Below are positions 53,614 to 61,139 of a stretch of DNA of 64,000 bases, piece after piece; within the stretch, counting starts at the first letter, position 1, and every line of letters starts with the position of its first letter. The position numbers and the translations under genes were made by a program. The notes under the pieces were generated by a model, which was not told the DNA's origin, did no database searches, and was given only the letters and a program-made list of their open reading frames with translations. Origin of the DNA: Pseudomonadota bacterium (GTDB taxonomy: Bacteria > Pseudomonadota > Gammaproteobacteria > Burkholderiales > Burkholderiaceae_C); the NCBI GenBank assembly GCA_018241405.1, contig JAFEDY010000028.1, positions 24,014 to 88,013 on the forward strand. The letters run 5' to 3'.

Positions 53614-54870
53614 GTGCCACAATTTCCCGTGACCGTTTCCGCCTCGCCCCATCCCCCCACCCGCACCCACCCGCTGTGGCTCATGCTGCTGGCCCTGCTG
53701 TCGGGCTTTGCGCTGAGCCAGGCCTATCGCACCGTCACCGCCATCGTGGCCCAGGGCCTGCGGGAGGACTTCGGCCTGTCCGTCCAGGCGCTGGGCAGCT
53801 TTGCCGGGCTGTTCGGCCTGTCCTTCGGCGTGGCGCAACTGCTGATGGGCATCACCATGGACCGCTATGGCCTGCGCCGCACGGTGCTGGCCGCAGCGCC
53901 GTTGTCGGTTGCGGGCGCCGCGCTATCCGCGTTGGCGCCCAGCCATGGCTGGCTGATGCTGGGGCAGGTGCTCATAGGCGTGGGCTGCTCGCCGGCGTTT
54001 CTGGCCTGCACGGTGTTTATTTCGCGGCATTTCCCGAGCGAGCGCTTTGCCTTCTACTCGGGCCTGAGCCTGGGGATGGGCGGCCTGGGCCTGATGCTCA
54101 CCGGCACGCCGCTGGCCTGGGTGGTGCAGCACTGGGGCTGGCGCACGGGGTTCGGCATCCTGGCGGCGATGAGCGTCCTGTCCTGGCTGATCGTCTTTGC
54201 GCTGGTGCACGAGCCCGCCCTGCCCAATGCGCCGCAGCAGCCGCAGGAGGGCTGGGGCGAATCCCTGCGCGGCCTGGCCACGCTGTTCACGCTGCCCCAT
54301 ACCTGGGGCATTCTGGTGCTGGGCATGTCGGCCTATGCGGCCTTTCTGTCGCTGCGCGGCCTGTGGCTGGCGCCGCTGTTGATGGACCGCTTCGGCTTCT
54401 CGCTGGTGGACAGCGGCAACGTGGCGCTGGTGCTGTCGCTGATCTCGCTGTTCGCCCCCGGCACCTTCGGCCGCATGGATCCGGGCCCGCAGCGCCGGCG
54501 TGCCTGGATCGCCAACTTCTCGCTGCTGATGGCCGCCATGTTCGTCGCCATGGCCGTGCTGCAGCACGCGGGGGCCACCGTGGCGCTGATGATGGTGCTG
54601 GGCCTGTTGTGGGGCTTCAACGTGCTGCAGTACACCGACGTGCGCACGTCCTACCCCGCCGCGCTGACGGGGCGCGCCCTGTCGCTCTACACCATGTCCA
54701 TGTTCCTGGGCGCGGCGCTGATGCAGTCGGCCACCGGCAGCGTGGCCGCCTGGGCCACGGGCTTCGGGACCGAGCCCTACCGCGCGGTGCTGCTGACGAT
54801 TGCCGCCTGGGTGGCGCTGGCCTCGCTGGCGTTCCGCTTTCTGCCGGCGTCGCCCTTGCTAGGGCGCTGA
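53614..54870 (+). CDS. MFS transporter
   Basis: The 418-aa integral membrane protein has about twelve segments. The loop 2-3 motif MDRYGLRRTV (the MFS D-R-x-G-R-R signature) and a central hydrophilic loop PALPNAPQQPQEGWGESLRG are visible. Family members take up or export small organic molecules by proton symport or antiport. The GTG at 53614 is used; another GTG at 53629 is possible. It is 12 bp downstream of ccl, so it is probably the operon's permease. The last 12 bp overlap the 3' end of the convergent AMACR gene. Confidence 0.92.
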   Translation: MPQFPVTVSASPHPPTRTHPLWLMLLALLSGFALSQAYRTVTAIVAQGLREDFGLSVQALGSFAGLFGLSFGVAQLLMGITMDRYGLRRTVLAAAPLSVAGAALSALAPSHGWLMLGQVLIGVGCSPAFLACTVFISRHFPSERFAFYSGLSLGMGGLGLMLTGTPLAWVVQHWGWRTGFGILAAMSVLSWLIVFALVHEPALPNAPQQPQEGWGESLRGLATLFTLPHTWGILVLGMSAYAAFLSLRGLWLAPLLMDRFGFSLVDSGNVALVLSLISLFAPGTFGRMDPGPQRRRAWIANFSLLMAAMFVAMAVLQHAGATVALMMVLGLLWGFNVLQYTDVRTSYPAALTGRALSLYTMSMFLGAALMQSATGSVAAWATGFGTEPYRAVLLTIAAWVALASLAFRFLPASPLLGR

Positions 54871-55950
54871 ACGCGGCCGCCAGACGGCGCCCGCCTGCGT
54901 ATGCGCGCCGGGTGCGCAGACATCACCGGGCGCGTAGGCCTCGCCATCGAAGCGCGGCGCCGGCGTGGCCTGCAGCACGCCGCCGCGCTCCGTATAGACG
55001 CCGCGTGCGCGCATGTGCGGGTGCTCTGCGGCCTCCACGGGGCTGAGCACGGCGCCGAAGCAGGCGTCGGTGGGCTCCAGCAGCGCCTGCCAGTGGGCGC
55101 GCGGCTGGGTCAGGAACAGGGTTGCCAGGCGCGCGCGGCGCGCGGGCCAGGCGGCTTTGTCCCATTGCGCACCCGCAAAGTCGGCGGCGTCCTTCAGGCC
55201 CAGCGTGTCCAGCAGCAGCGCGTAGAACTGCGGTTCCAGCGCGCCCACGGTGATGTGGCCGCCATCAGCGCAGACATAGGTGTCGTAGAAGGGCGCACTG
55301 TCGTGCACGCTGTGGCCGCGCGCATCGGCCACCAGGCCGCTTTGGCGGGCGCTCAGCATCAGGTTCAGCATGTGGGCCGCGCCATCCACGATGGCCGCGT
55401 CCACCACCGTGCCGCGGCCCGTGGCGCGTGCCTGCACGATGCCCGACAGCAGCCCCGTCATCAGGTACAGGGCGCCGCCGCCAATGTCACCCAGCACGGC
55501 AAAGGGCGAGACCGGGCGCGCGTCCGCTGGGCTGCAGCCCCAGAGCGCGCCGCTCACGGCCGCGTAGTTGGTGTCATGCCCGGCGCGCGGCGCCAGCGGC
55601 CCGCTCTGGCCCCAGCCGGTCATGCGGCCGTAGACCAGGCGTGGGTTGACGCCCAGACATTCCTCGGGCCCCAGGCCCAGGCGCTCCATGACACCAGGGC
55701 GCATGCCCTCGATGAGCGCGTCGGCATCGCGCACCAAGTCCAGCACCAGGCGGCGGCCCTCCTCGGTCTTCAGGTCGGCAAACACCGAGCGCTTGCCGCG
55801 GTTGAGCAGGCTGCCGGTGGTGCCGTTGGCCGGGCCCGGGCGCACGACGGAGATCACGTCGGCACCCAGGTCGGCCAGGTGCATGGCGCAGAACGGCCCC
55901 GGGCCCAGGCCGCCGATTTCCAGCACGCGCACGCTGTCCAGTACCTTCAT
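54859..55950 (-). CDS. Alpha-methylacyl-CoA racemase (CaiB/BaiF family)
   Basis: The 363-aa protein is short for a CaiB member and has the AMACR pattern: RVLEIGGLGPGPFCAMHLADLGADVI, NRGKRSVFADLKTEEGR, IEGMRPGVMERLGLGPEECLGVNPRLVYGRMTGWGQ, and the racemase His-Asp region in RAGHDTNYAAVSGALW. AMACRs invert the (R)/(S)-2-methyl centre so that branched acyl-CoAs can enter beta-oxidation. This fits the branched-acid character of nearby genes. It has no operon partner; the IclR gene is 124 bp upstream on the same strand. Confidence 0.92.
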   Translation of the reverse strand: MKVLDSVRVLEIGGLGPGPFCAMHLADLGADVISVVRPGPANGTTGSLLNRGKRSVFADLKTEEGRRLVLDLVRDADALIEGMRPGVMERLGLGPEECLGVNPRLVYGRMTGWGQSGPLAPRAGHDTNYAAVSGALWGCSPADARPVSPFAVLGDIGGGALYLMTGLLSGIVQARATGRGTVVDAAIVDGAAHMLNLMLSARQSGLVADARGHSVHDSAPFYDTYVCADGGHITVGALEPQFYALLLDTLGLKDAADFAGAQWDKAAWPARRARLATLFLTQPRAHWQALLEPTDACFGAVLSPVEAAEHPHMRARGVYTERGGVLQATPAPRFDGEAYAPGDVCAPGAHTQAGAVWRPRSAP

Positions 55951-56011
55951 ACAGTCTCCTTATGGAACATAAGCTACATGCGGCCGTTCATGCCGCAGGC
56001 CCTTACCCCTG

Positions 56012-56032
56012 CCCTCTCCCAGAGGGAGAGGG
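56012..56032. repeat. CCCTCTCCC hairpin
   Basis: Perfect 9-bp arms CCCTCTCCC and GGGAGAGGG around AGA, between the AMACR and IclR genes. The same arms occur at 43777-43800. It lacks a T-run, so I class it as a REP-like unit rather than a terminator. Confidence 0.75.
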
Positions 56033-56074
56033 AGTCAAACCGGCGCGGCCGATCGCCCTCGCGCCTTCGCAAAA

Positions 56075-56845
56075 CTACACCCCCAGCACGCTCTCCACCG
56101 ACCGTACCAGCGTGCGCAGGCGCGGCCCCAGGTCGGTCTCCAGCTTGCTGTAGTGCGGGCTGAACACCGGCACCGACACCGCAAAGATCCACAGCTCGCC
56201 GTCCTGCGGCTGGCTCATGGGGATGGCGATGGATTCGATCTCGCCGTGCAGGTCGCCGTGGCTGCGGCAAAAACCATGGCGCGCAATATCCTCGCGTGCA
56301 GTGGTCAGGCGCTGCGCGAGCCAGTCGGCGCGCTGCGGGTCGCGGGTCTGCAGCTCGCGCAGATAGCTGGCGCGCTCGTCCTCGGCCATGGCCAGCAGGT
56401 AGGCGCGGCCCGTGGCCGTGCGCGACAGCGACATGCGCACGCCGATCTCGGGCCGGTAGACGCTGTTGCCCATGCCATTGGCCAGCTCCACCAGGCACAG
56501 ATCGCGCCGGTGGCCCACAGCCAGTTGCACCTGGCCCTCGATCAGATCGGCCAGGGCCTGCATCTGCGGGCGCGCAAACTGGCGCAGCGCCATGCGCGTG
56601 AGCACGGGCGAGGACAGCTGCAGCAGGCCCAGGCCCGGCACGTATTTGGACAGGCGCTCGGAATAGCGCAGCAGGCCGAGCTCGCACAGCGTCTCGGTCA
56701 GGCGAAACAGCGTGGGCTTGGGCAGGCCTGTGCGCTCCATGAGATCGCGCGCGCTCAGCTCGGCGCACTTGTGGTCAAAGCAGCGCAGTATGGAGATGCC
56801 GCGCACCAGGGCGCTGACCAGTTTGGCGTCTGCCTCATTGCTCAC
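56075..56845 (-). CDS. IclR-family transcriptional regulator
   Basis: The 256-aa regulator has an N-terminal winged helix (LVRGISILRCFDHKCAELSARDLMERTGLPKPTLFRLTETLCELG) and a C-terminal GAF-like IclR effector domain (LAVGHRRDLCLVELANG; SLSRTATGRAYLLAM). The GTG start at 56845 is chosen because GAGGAGATTCT precedes it; an ATG frame extends 90 bp further but lacks homology. It lies between the AMACR gene and the acyl-CoA synthetase operon, so either could be its target. The ligand is unknown. Confidence 0.92.
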   Translation of the reverse strand: MSNEADAKLVSALVRGISILRCFDHKCAELSARDLMERTGLPKPTLFRLTETLCELGLLRYSERLSKYVPGLGLLQLSSPVLTRMALRQFARPQMQALADLIEGQVQLAVGHRRDLCLVELANGMGNSVYRPEIGVRMSLSRTATGRAYLLAMAEDERASYLRELQTRDPQRADWLAQRLTTAREDIARHGFCRSHGDLHGEIESIAIPMSQPQDGELWIFAVSVPVFSPHYSKLETDLGPRLRTLVRSVESVLGV

Positions 56846-56939
56846 AGAATCTCCTCGGAAATCCGTGGATTGTCGCCTGACGGTGCTACAGAAGGGCGGC
56901 GCCGGAGCGGCTGCGCCATGGCCATTGCACGACACCGCT

Positions 56940-58499
56940 TCAGCCCACCTGCCGCGCCTGAGTACCCCAGAAGCGGGCGCGCAAGGCCTTCTTGTCTATC
57001 TTGCCCAGCGGGGTCACGGGCAGTTCCTGCTCAAACAGCAACTGCTTGGGCGTGTGCAGCGCGCCCTTGCGCGCATGCACGAAGTCCATCAGCTCCAGCG
57101 GCGTTGCGCTCGCGCCGGGCTTGAGCACCACCAGCGCGGCCACGGCCTCGCCCCATTTGGCGTCGGGCACGCCGATGATGGCGGATTGCGCCACGGCGGG
57201 GTGCAGGGCCAGGCATGCCTCGACCTCGCTGGAATACACGTTGAAGCCGCCGGTGATGACCATGTCCTTGGCGCGATCGACCAGGTACAGAAAGCCGTCC
57301 TCATCGCGGCGCGCCATGTCGCCGGTGTGCAGCCAGTCGCCGGCAAAGGCCTCCGCCGTCGCGTCGGGGCGGTTCAGGTAGCCCTCCATGACCAGGGGGC
57401 TGCGCAGGCACAGCTCGCCCACCTCGCCGGCCGCCACCTCCCGGCCCTGGGCATCGAGCAGCCGCACCAGATTGCCGGGCAGGGGCTGGCCGCAGGACTG
57501 CAGGCGCTCGGGGCGCGCGAGGTCGTGCGCGGCCTTGCGCAGGTAGGCGATGGTCATGGGCGCCTCGGCCTGGCCGTAGAGCTGGCCGAAGAGGGGGCCG
57601 AAGCGTTGCAGGGCCTCGGCCAGCCGCGCCGGCGCCATGGGCGAGGCGCCGTACAGCACGTACTGCAGGCTGGAGCGGTCCCAGTCATCCAGCCCGGGGT
57701 GGTCCAGCAGGCCATAGATCTGCGTGGGCACCAGAAAGGTGGCGCTGATGCGGTGCTGCTGCACGGCCTGCAAAAACGCGTCGGGCGAGTATTTGTCCAG
57801 CAACACCAGCGTGCCGCCGCGCAGCAGCGTGGGCAGCACCAGCGTGCCGCCGGCGTGCGAGATCGGCGTGGCCACCAGCACGCGCAGCGGCTCGGGCCAT
57901 TCCCAGCAGGCGAGCTGCTGCAGCAGCATGGTCAGCGTGGTGCGGCTGCGGTGCACGACGCCCTTGGCGCGCCCGGTGGTGCCGCCCGTGTAGCTGACGC
58001 GGTAGATGTCCTCGGGCTGGGCGGCGATGGGCAGCTCGCCGCCGTCAAAGGCCAGGCTGGCGGCAATCGCATCCTCGCCCAGCGCCGACGGGCCCAGGCC
58101 CATGACCAGCGGCACCACGCCGCGCGCCTTGAGCGCCTGGCCGCGCTGCACATGCTGCGCGCCCACCACCAGCGCGCGGATGTCCGCGTCCTGCAGCACG
58201 AAGGCCTGATCGTCGATCGCACTCATGGGGTGCAGCGAGGTCTGGCGCAGGCCCAGCCAGGCGCAGGCGATGAGGACCACCAGGGCCTCGGGCTGGTTGC
58301 CGGCCAGCACCGCCAGGCCGTCCTGGTGCCTGAGCCCGCGCGCCTGCAGCAAGCGCGCCATGGCATGCACGCGCCGCTGCAGCGCGGCATAGGTCCAGTG
58401 GCTGCCATCGGGCAGCACCAGGGCCACGCGTTCGGGATGGGACTGCAGGGCCGTGCGGTAGGCCTCGGCCACGGTGGCGCCGGTGTGCAAGTGGGTCAT
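56940..58499 (-). CDS. AMP-dependent acyl-CoA synthetase
   Basis: The 519-aa class I ligase has VSYTGGTTGRAKGVVHRS (A3), VATPISHAGGTLVLP, YGQAEAPMTIAYL (A5), LHTGDMARRDEDGFLYLVDRAKDMVITGGFNVYSSEVE (A7-A8) and the A10 lysine in TPLGKIDKKALRARFW. The start at 58499 overlaps the stop of a collapsed paralogue by 4 bp (ATGA). It is the last gene of the thiolase/SDR/ligase operon on the minus strand. The acid substrate is not clear. Confidence 0.92.
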   Translation of the reverse strand: MTHLHTGATVAEAYRTALQSHPERVALVLPDGSHWTYAALQRRVHAMARLLQARGLRHQDGLAVLAGNQPEALVVLIACAWLGLRQTSLHPMSAIDDQAFVLQDADIRALVVGAQHVQRGQALKARGVVPLVMGLGPSALGEDAIAASLAFDGGELPIAAQPEDIYRVSYTGGTTGRAKGVVHRSRTTLTMLLQQLACWEWPEPLRVLVATPISHAGGTLVLPTLLRGGTLVLLDKYSPDAFLQAVQQHRISATFLVPTQIYGLLDHPGLDDWDRSSLQYVLYGASPMAPARLAEALQRFGPLFGQLYGQAEAPMTIAYLRKAAHDLARPERLQSCGQPLPGNLVRLLDAQGREVAAGEVGELCLRSPLVMEGYLNRPDATAEAFAGDWLHTGDMARRDEDGFLYLVDRAKDMVITGGFNVYSSEVEACLALHPAVAQSAIIGVPDAKWGEAVAALVVLKPGASATPLELMDFVHARKGALHTPKQLLFEQELPVTPLGKIDKKALRARFWGTQARQVG

Positions 58500-58855
58500 G
58501 GTGAGGATTCCTGGATCGCGCAGCACGCTGCAGCACGCGCGCGCAGCCGGTTTTTGAGCACCTTGCCGGTGGGCGACAGGGGCAGCGTATCGGCCAGCGG
58601 CGTGGCGCGGGCCATGGCGTCCTCGGTGCGCGCCATGCCGGCGGGGGCCTGGCCATCGCCCAGGTGCAGCAGGGCGCGCAGCCCGGCCACACGCTCGCCG
58701 GCCTGCAGGCCGTGGGAGTGCAGCACCGCCGCCAGGCGCGCCACGCGGCCCTCCAGCGTGCGCCAGTCCTGCCGGCGCTCGCCGCAAATGGTGGCCGTGG
58801 CCTGCGGCCTTTGCTGGACCGCGCGGTGCAGGCCCTGGGTCAGGTAGATGTCCAT
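58496..58855 (-). pseudogene. Internally deleted acyl-CoA synthetase remnant
   Basis: This 119-aa frame begins like an acyl-CoA synthetase (MDIYLTQGLHRAVQQRPQATATICGERRQDWRTLEGR..LHSHGLQAGERVAGL) and then passes directly into the C-terminal A10 region (ADTLPLSPTGKVLKNRLRA). About 400 residues with the P-loop, A5 and A7-A8 motifs are missing, so it cannot be a ligase. It keeps a good Shine-Dalgarno (AGGAG) and an ATGA overlap with the intact synthetase that follows. An in-frame deletion between two positions of one gene explains it; it may still be translated to couple the next gene. Confidence 0.82.
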
Positions 58856-58904
58856 GGCCGGGCTCCTGGTTTGGGCGGCGCGGCGGCGGGCCGTTGCTGT
58901 CGCT

Positions 58905-58955
58905 ATTGAAAGGTGAGCTGCTTGCGCCCTATCCACGGGCGCTACGGCCTGTTTT
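58905..58955 (+). repeat. Dispersed intergenic hairpin element, copy 8 (covarying stem)
   Basis: GAGCTGCTT leads to arm GCGCCC (58924-58929), loop TATCCAC and arm GGGCGC (58937-58942), then TACGGCC. Compared with GCGCTT/AAGCGC, two base pairs have changed on both sides, keeping the stem perfect. It is in opposite orientation to the flanking minus-strand genes. Confidence 0.88.
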
Positions 58956-59722
58956 CACCTGGGCTGCATGCGGATGGCGCCATCGAGCCGTATGGTCTCG
59001 CCATTGAGCATGGGGTTCTCCAGAATGTGCAGCGCGGTCATCGCGTACTCGGAAGGGCGGCCCAGGCGCGCCGGGTTGGGCACGGATGCGGCCAGCGACT
59101 GGCGGATGTCGTCGGGCAGCTTGGACAGGATGGGCGTGTCGAACAGGCCCGGCGCGATGGTGCAGACACGGATGAACCTGGTCGCCAGGTCGCGCGCGGC
59201 GACGATGGTCATGCCGATCACGCCGGCCTTGGACGATGCGTACGGAATCTGGCCGATCTGCCCCTCGTAGCCCGCGATCGACGCGGTGAGCACGCAGGCG
59301 CCGCGCTCGCCATCCACCGGTTCGTTGCGCGCCATGCTGGCGGCGGCCAGGCGCAGGGTGTTGAAGCTGCCGATCTGGTTGACGCGGATGATGTTGACGA
59401 ATTTCTCCAGCGAACCCGGGCTGCCGTCCTTCTCGACCAGCCGCACGGGGCCGCCTATGCCGGCGCAGTGCACCAGGGCGCGGAAGTTGCCGAAGGCCTC
59501 GGCCGCGGCAATGGCCTGCTGCATCTGGGCCTCATCGGCCACGTCGGCCTTCACGTAGCGCAGGCGGCCGGCGTACTTCTGTTCCATCGCCTGGCCGCGC
59601 TCGTCGTTCAGGTCCACGGTGACGACATTCAGGCCGCGCTCCAGCAGGGCGATGGCCGAGGCTTCGCCCAGGCCCGAAACGCCGCCGGTGACGAGGGCGG
59701 TCATTCCTTGTTGCAGTTTCAT
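58955..59722 (-). CDS. SDR-family 3-hydroxyacyl-CoA dehydrogenase (HSD10-like)
   Basis: The 255-aa short-chain dehydrogenase has VTGGVSGLGEASAIALLERGLNVVTVDLND (NAD motif), HCAGIGGPVRLV and the catalytic segment ASIAGYEGQIGQIPYASSKAGV with Ser, Tyr and Lys. The pattern IAPGLFDTPILSKLP matches type II (HSD10) 3-hydroxyacyl-CoA dehydrogenases that act on 2-methyl-3-hydroxyacyl-CoA. AAAGGAGTAAAT precedes the ATG. With the thiolase upstream and the ligase downstream it makes a short branched-acid beta-oxidation unit. Confidence 0.93.
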   Translation of the reverse strand: MKLQQGMTALVTGGVSGLGEASAIALLERGLNVVTVDLNDERGQAMEQKYAGRLRYVKADVADEAQMQQAIAAAEAFGNFRALVHCAGIGGPVRLVEKDGSPGSLEKFVNIIRVNQIGSFNTLRLAAASMARNEPVDGERGACVLTASIAGYEGQIGQIPYASSKAGVIGMTIVAARDLATRFIRVCTIAPGLFDTPILSKLPDDIRQSLAASVPNPARLGRPSEYAMTALHILENPMLNGETIRLDGAIRMQPR

Positions 59723-59732
59723 ATTTACTCCT

Positions 59733-59776
59733 TTTGGCCTCCAGGGCTTTCCTGGCAAGCGCTGGTAGCTATCAAT
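59733..59776 (-). repeat. Dispersed intergenic hairpin element, copy 9
   Basis: On the minus strand: GAATTGATAGCTACC, arm AGCGCTT, loop GCCAGGA, right arm AAGCCCT (one mismatch), then GGAGGCC. It lies between the thiolase and SDR genes in their orientation and ends 11 nt before the SDR start, next to its Shine-Dalgarno. Confidence 0.85.
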
Positions 59777-59783
59777 TCAGTGG

Positions 59784-60962
59784 TTACAGACGCTCGATGA
59801 TGGTGGCGTTGGCCATGCCCCCCGCCTCGCACATGGACTGCAGGCCGTAGCGCCCGCCGCCGTCCTCCAGCGCGTGCAGCATGGTGGTCATCAGGCGTAT
59901 GCCCGATGCGCCCAGCGGGTGGCCCAGGGCGATGGCGCCGCCGCGCGGGTTCAGGCGTTCGCCGTCGGCCTTCATCTCCTTCTGCCAGGCCATGGGCACG
60001 CTGGCGAAGGCCTCGTTGATCTCGTAGTGGTGGATGTCATCGAGCCTCATGCCGGCCTTGGCCAGCACGCGCTGCGTGGCGGGGATGGGGGCGGTGAGCA
60101 TGTACAGCGGGTCGTCGCCCACCACGTCAAACGCCACGAAGCGCGCGCGGGGCGTCAGGCCCAGCTGCAGCGCGCGCTCCTCGCTCATGATGAGCATGGC
60201 GCTGGCGCCATCGGTCATCTGCGAGGCGTTGCCGGCCGTGGTGCTCCACTGGATTTGCGGGAAGCGGGCCGACAGTTCCTCGCTCTCGAACACGGCCTTC
60301 AGACCGGCGAGCTTGTCCACCGTGGTGCCGGCGCGTATGGTTTCATCCAGCGTCACGCGGCCCGCGGGCGTGTCCATGCCGACGATCTCGCGCGCAAAGT
60401 GGCCGCCGGACTGCGCGGCATGCGCCCGCTGGTGCGAGCGCGCGGCGTAGCTGTCCAGATCGGTACGACTTAGCCCCCATTTGGCGGCCACCAGGTCAGC
60501 CGACACGCCCTGGCCCACGAGGCCCGGCGCGTAGCGCGCATCCATGCGCGCGCCGGTGGTGTTCTTGCCCATGCGCGAGCTGCCCATGGGCACGCGGCTC
60601 ATGCTCTCCACGCCGCAGGCGATGACGATGTCCTGTACGCCGGCCATGACGGCCTGGGCCGCGAAGTGCACGGCCTGCTGGCTGGAGCCGCACTTGCGGT
60701 CTATGGTGGTGGAGGGCACATGCGCGGGCAGGCCCGCGGCCAGCCAGGCCAGGCGCCCGGGCGTGCCGGCCTGCTCGCCCGCCTGGCTCACGCAGCCGCA
60801 GATCACGTCATCAACCTGGCCGGGATCGATCTTGTTGCGCGCGACGAGCTGCTCCAGCACCTGGGACAGCAGGTCCACGGGGTGCAGCCCGGCCAGCGCG
60901 CCATCGGGCTTGGCCCGGGCCATGGGGCTGCGGATGGCATCGACGATGACGGGTTTCTTCAT
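59784..60962 (-). CDS. Acetyl-CoA acetyltransferase / thiolase
   Basis: The 392-aa thiolase has the nucleophile Cys in TIDRKCGSSQQAVHFAAQAVMAG, NEAFASVPMAWQKE, GHPLGASGIRLMTTML and the ending QSMCEAGGMANATIIERL. The start at 60962 (MKKPV) has GGAG 7-8 nt upstream; an ATG four codons earlier is less likely. It is the first gene of the minus-strand operon and divergent from the acyl-CoA synthetase at 61140. It would cleave the ketoacyl-CoA made by the HSD10-like SDR. Confidence 0.94.
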   Translation of the reverse strand: MKKPVIVDAIRSPMARAKPDGALAGLHPVDLLSQVLEQLVARNKIDPGQVDDVICGCVSQAGEQAGTPGRLAWLAAGLPAHVPSTTIDRKCGSSQQAVHFAAQAVMAGVQDIVIACGVESMSRVPMGSSRMGKNTTGARMDARYAPGLVGQGVSADLVAAKWGLSRTDLDSYAARSHQRAHAAQSGGHFAREIVGMDTPAGRVTLDETIRAGTTVDKLAGLKAVFESEELSARFPQIQWSTTAGNASQMTDGASAMLIMSEERALQLGLTPRARFVAFDVVGDDPLYMLTAPIPATQRVLAKAGMRLDDIHHYEINEAFASVPMAWQKEMKADGERLNPRGGAIALGHPLGASGIRLMTTMLHALEDGGGRYGLQSMCEAGGMANATIIERL

Positions 60963-61139
60963 ACTTGACTCCATGCGGTTTATGAAACCAATGATCCATT
61001 AAAAGCCGTGTCTTGCGAGTTTGTTTGTCGTTAAGAGCGTGTTTACCCGGTGCTTTCTGTGTGAGCCGGCTGAAACAATCGCGTTTATTCAATGATTTGT
61101 GAGACGAACATTTCGCTTTTGGATTCCCAGGAACCACCC
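60963..61139. promoter_or_regulatory. Divergent spacer between thiolase and acyl-CoA synthetase operons
   Basis: This 177-bp AT-rich spacer must hold both promoters. AGGAACC precedes the plus-strand ATG at 61140. I see no clear dyad or regulator gene. An in-frame extension of the plus gene to 61092 lacks a ribosome site and is not used. Confidence 0.5.

Noticed and set aside
56940-58787. Longer version of the acyl-CoA synthetase starting upstream of 58499
   Set aside because: The extra N-terminus overlaps the ligase remnant in another frame and has no homology. The ATG at 58499 gives a normal start.
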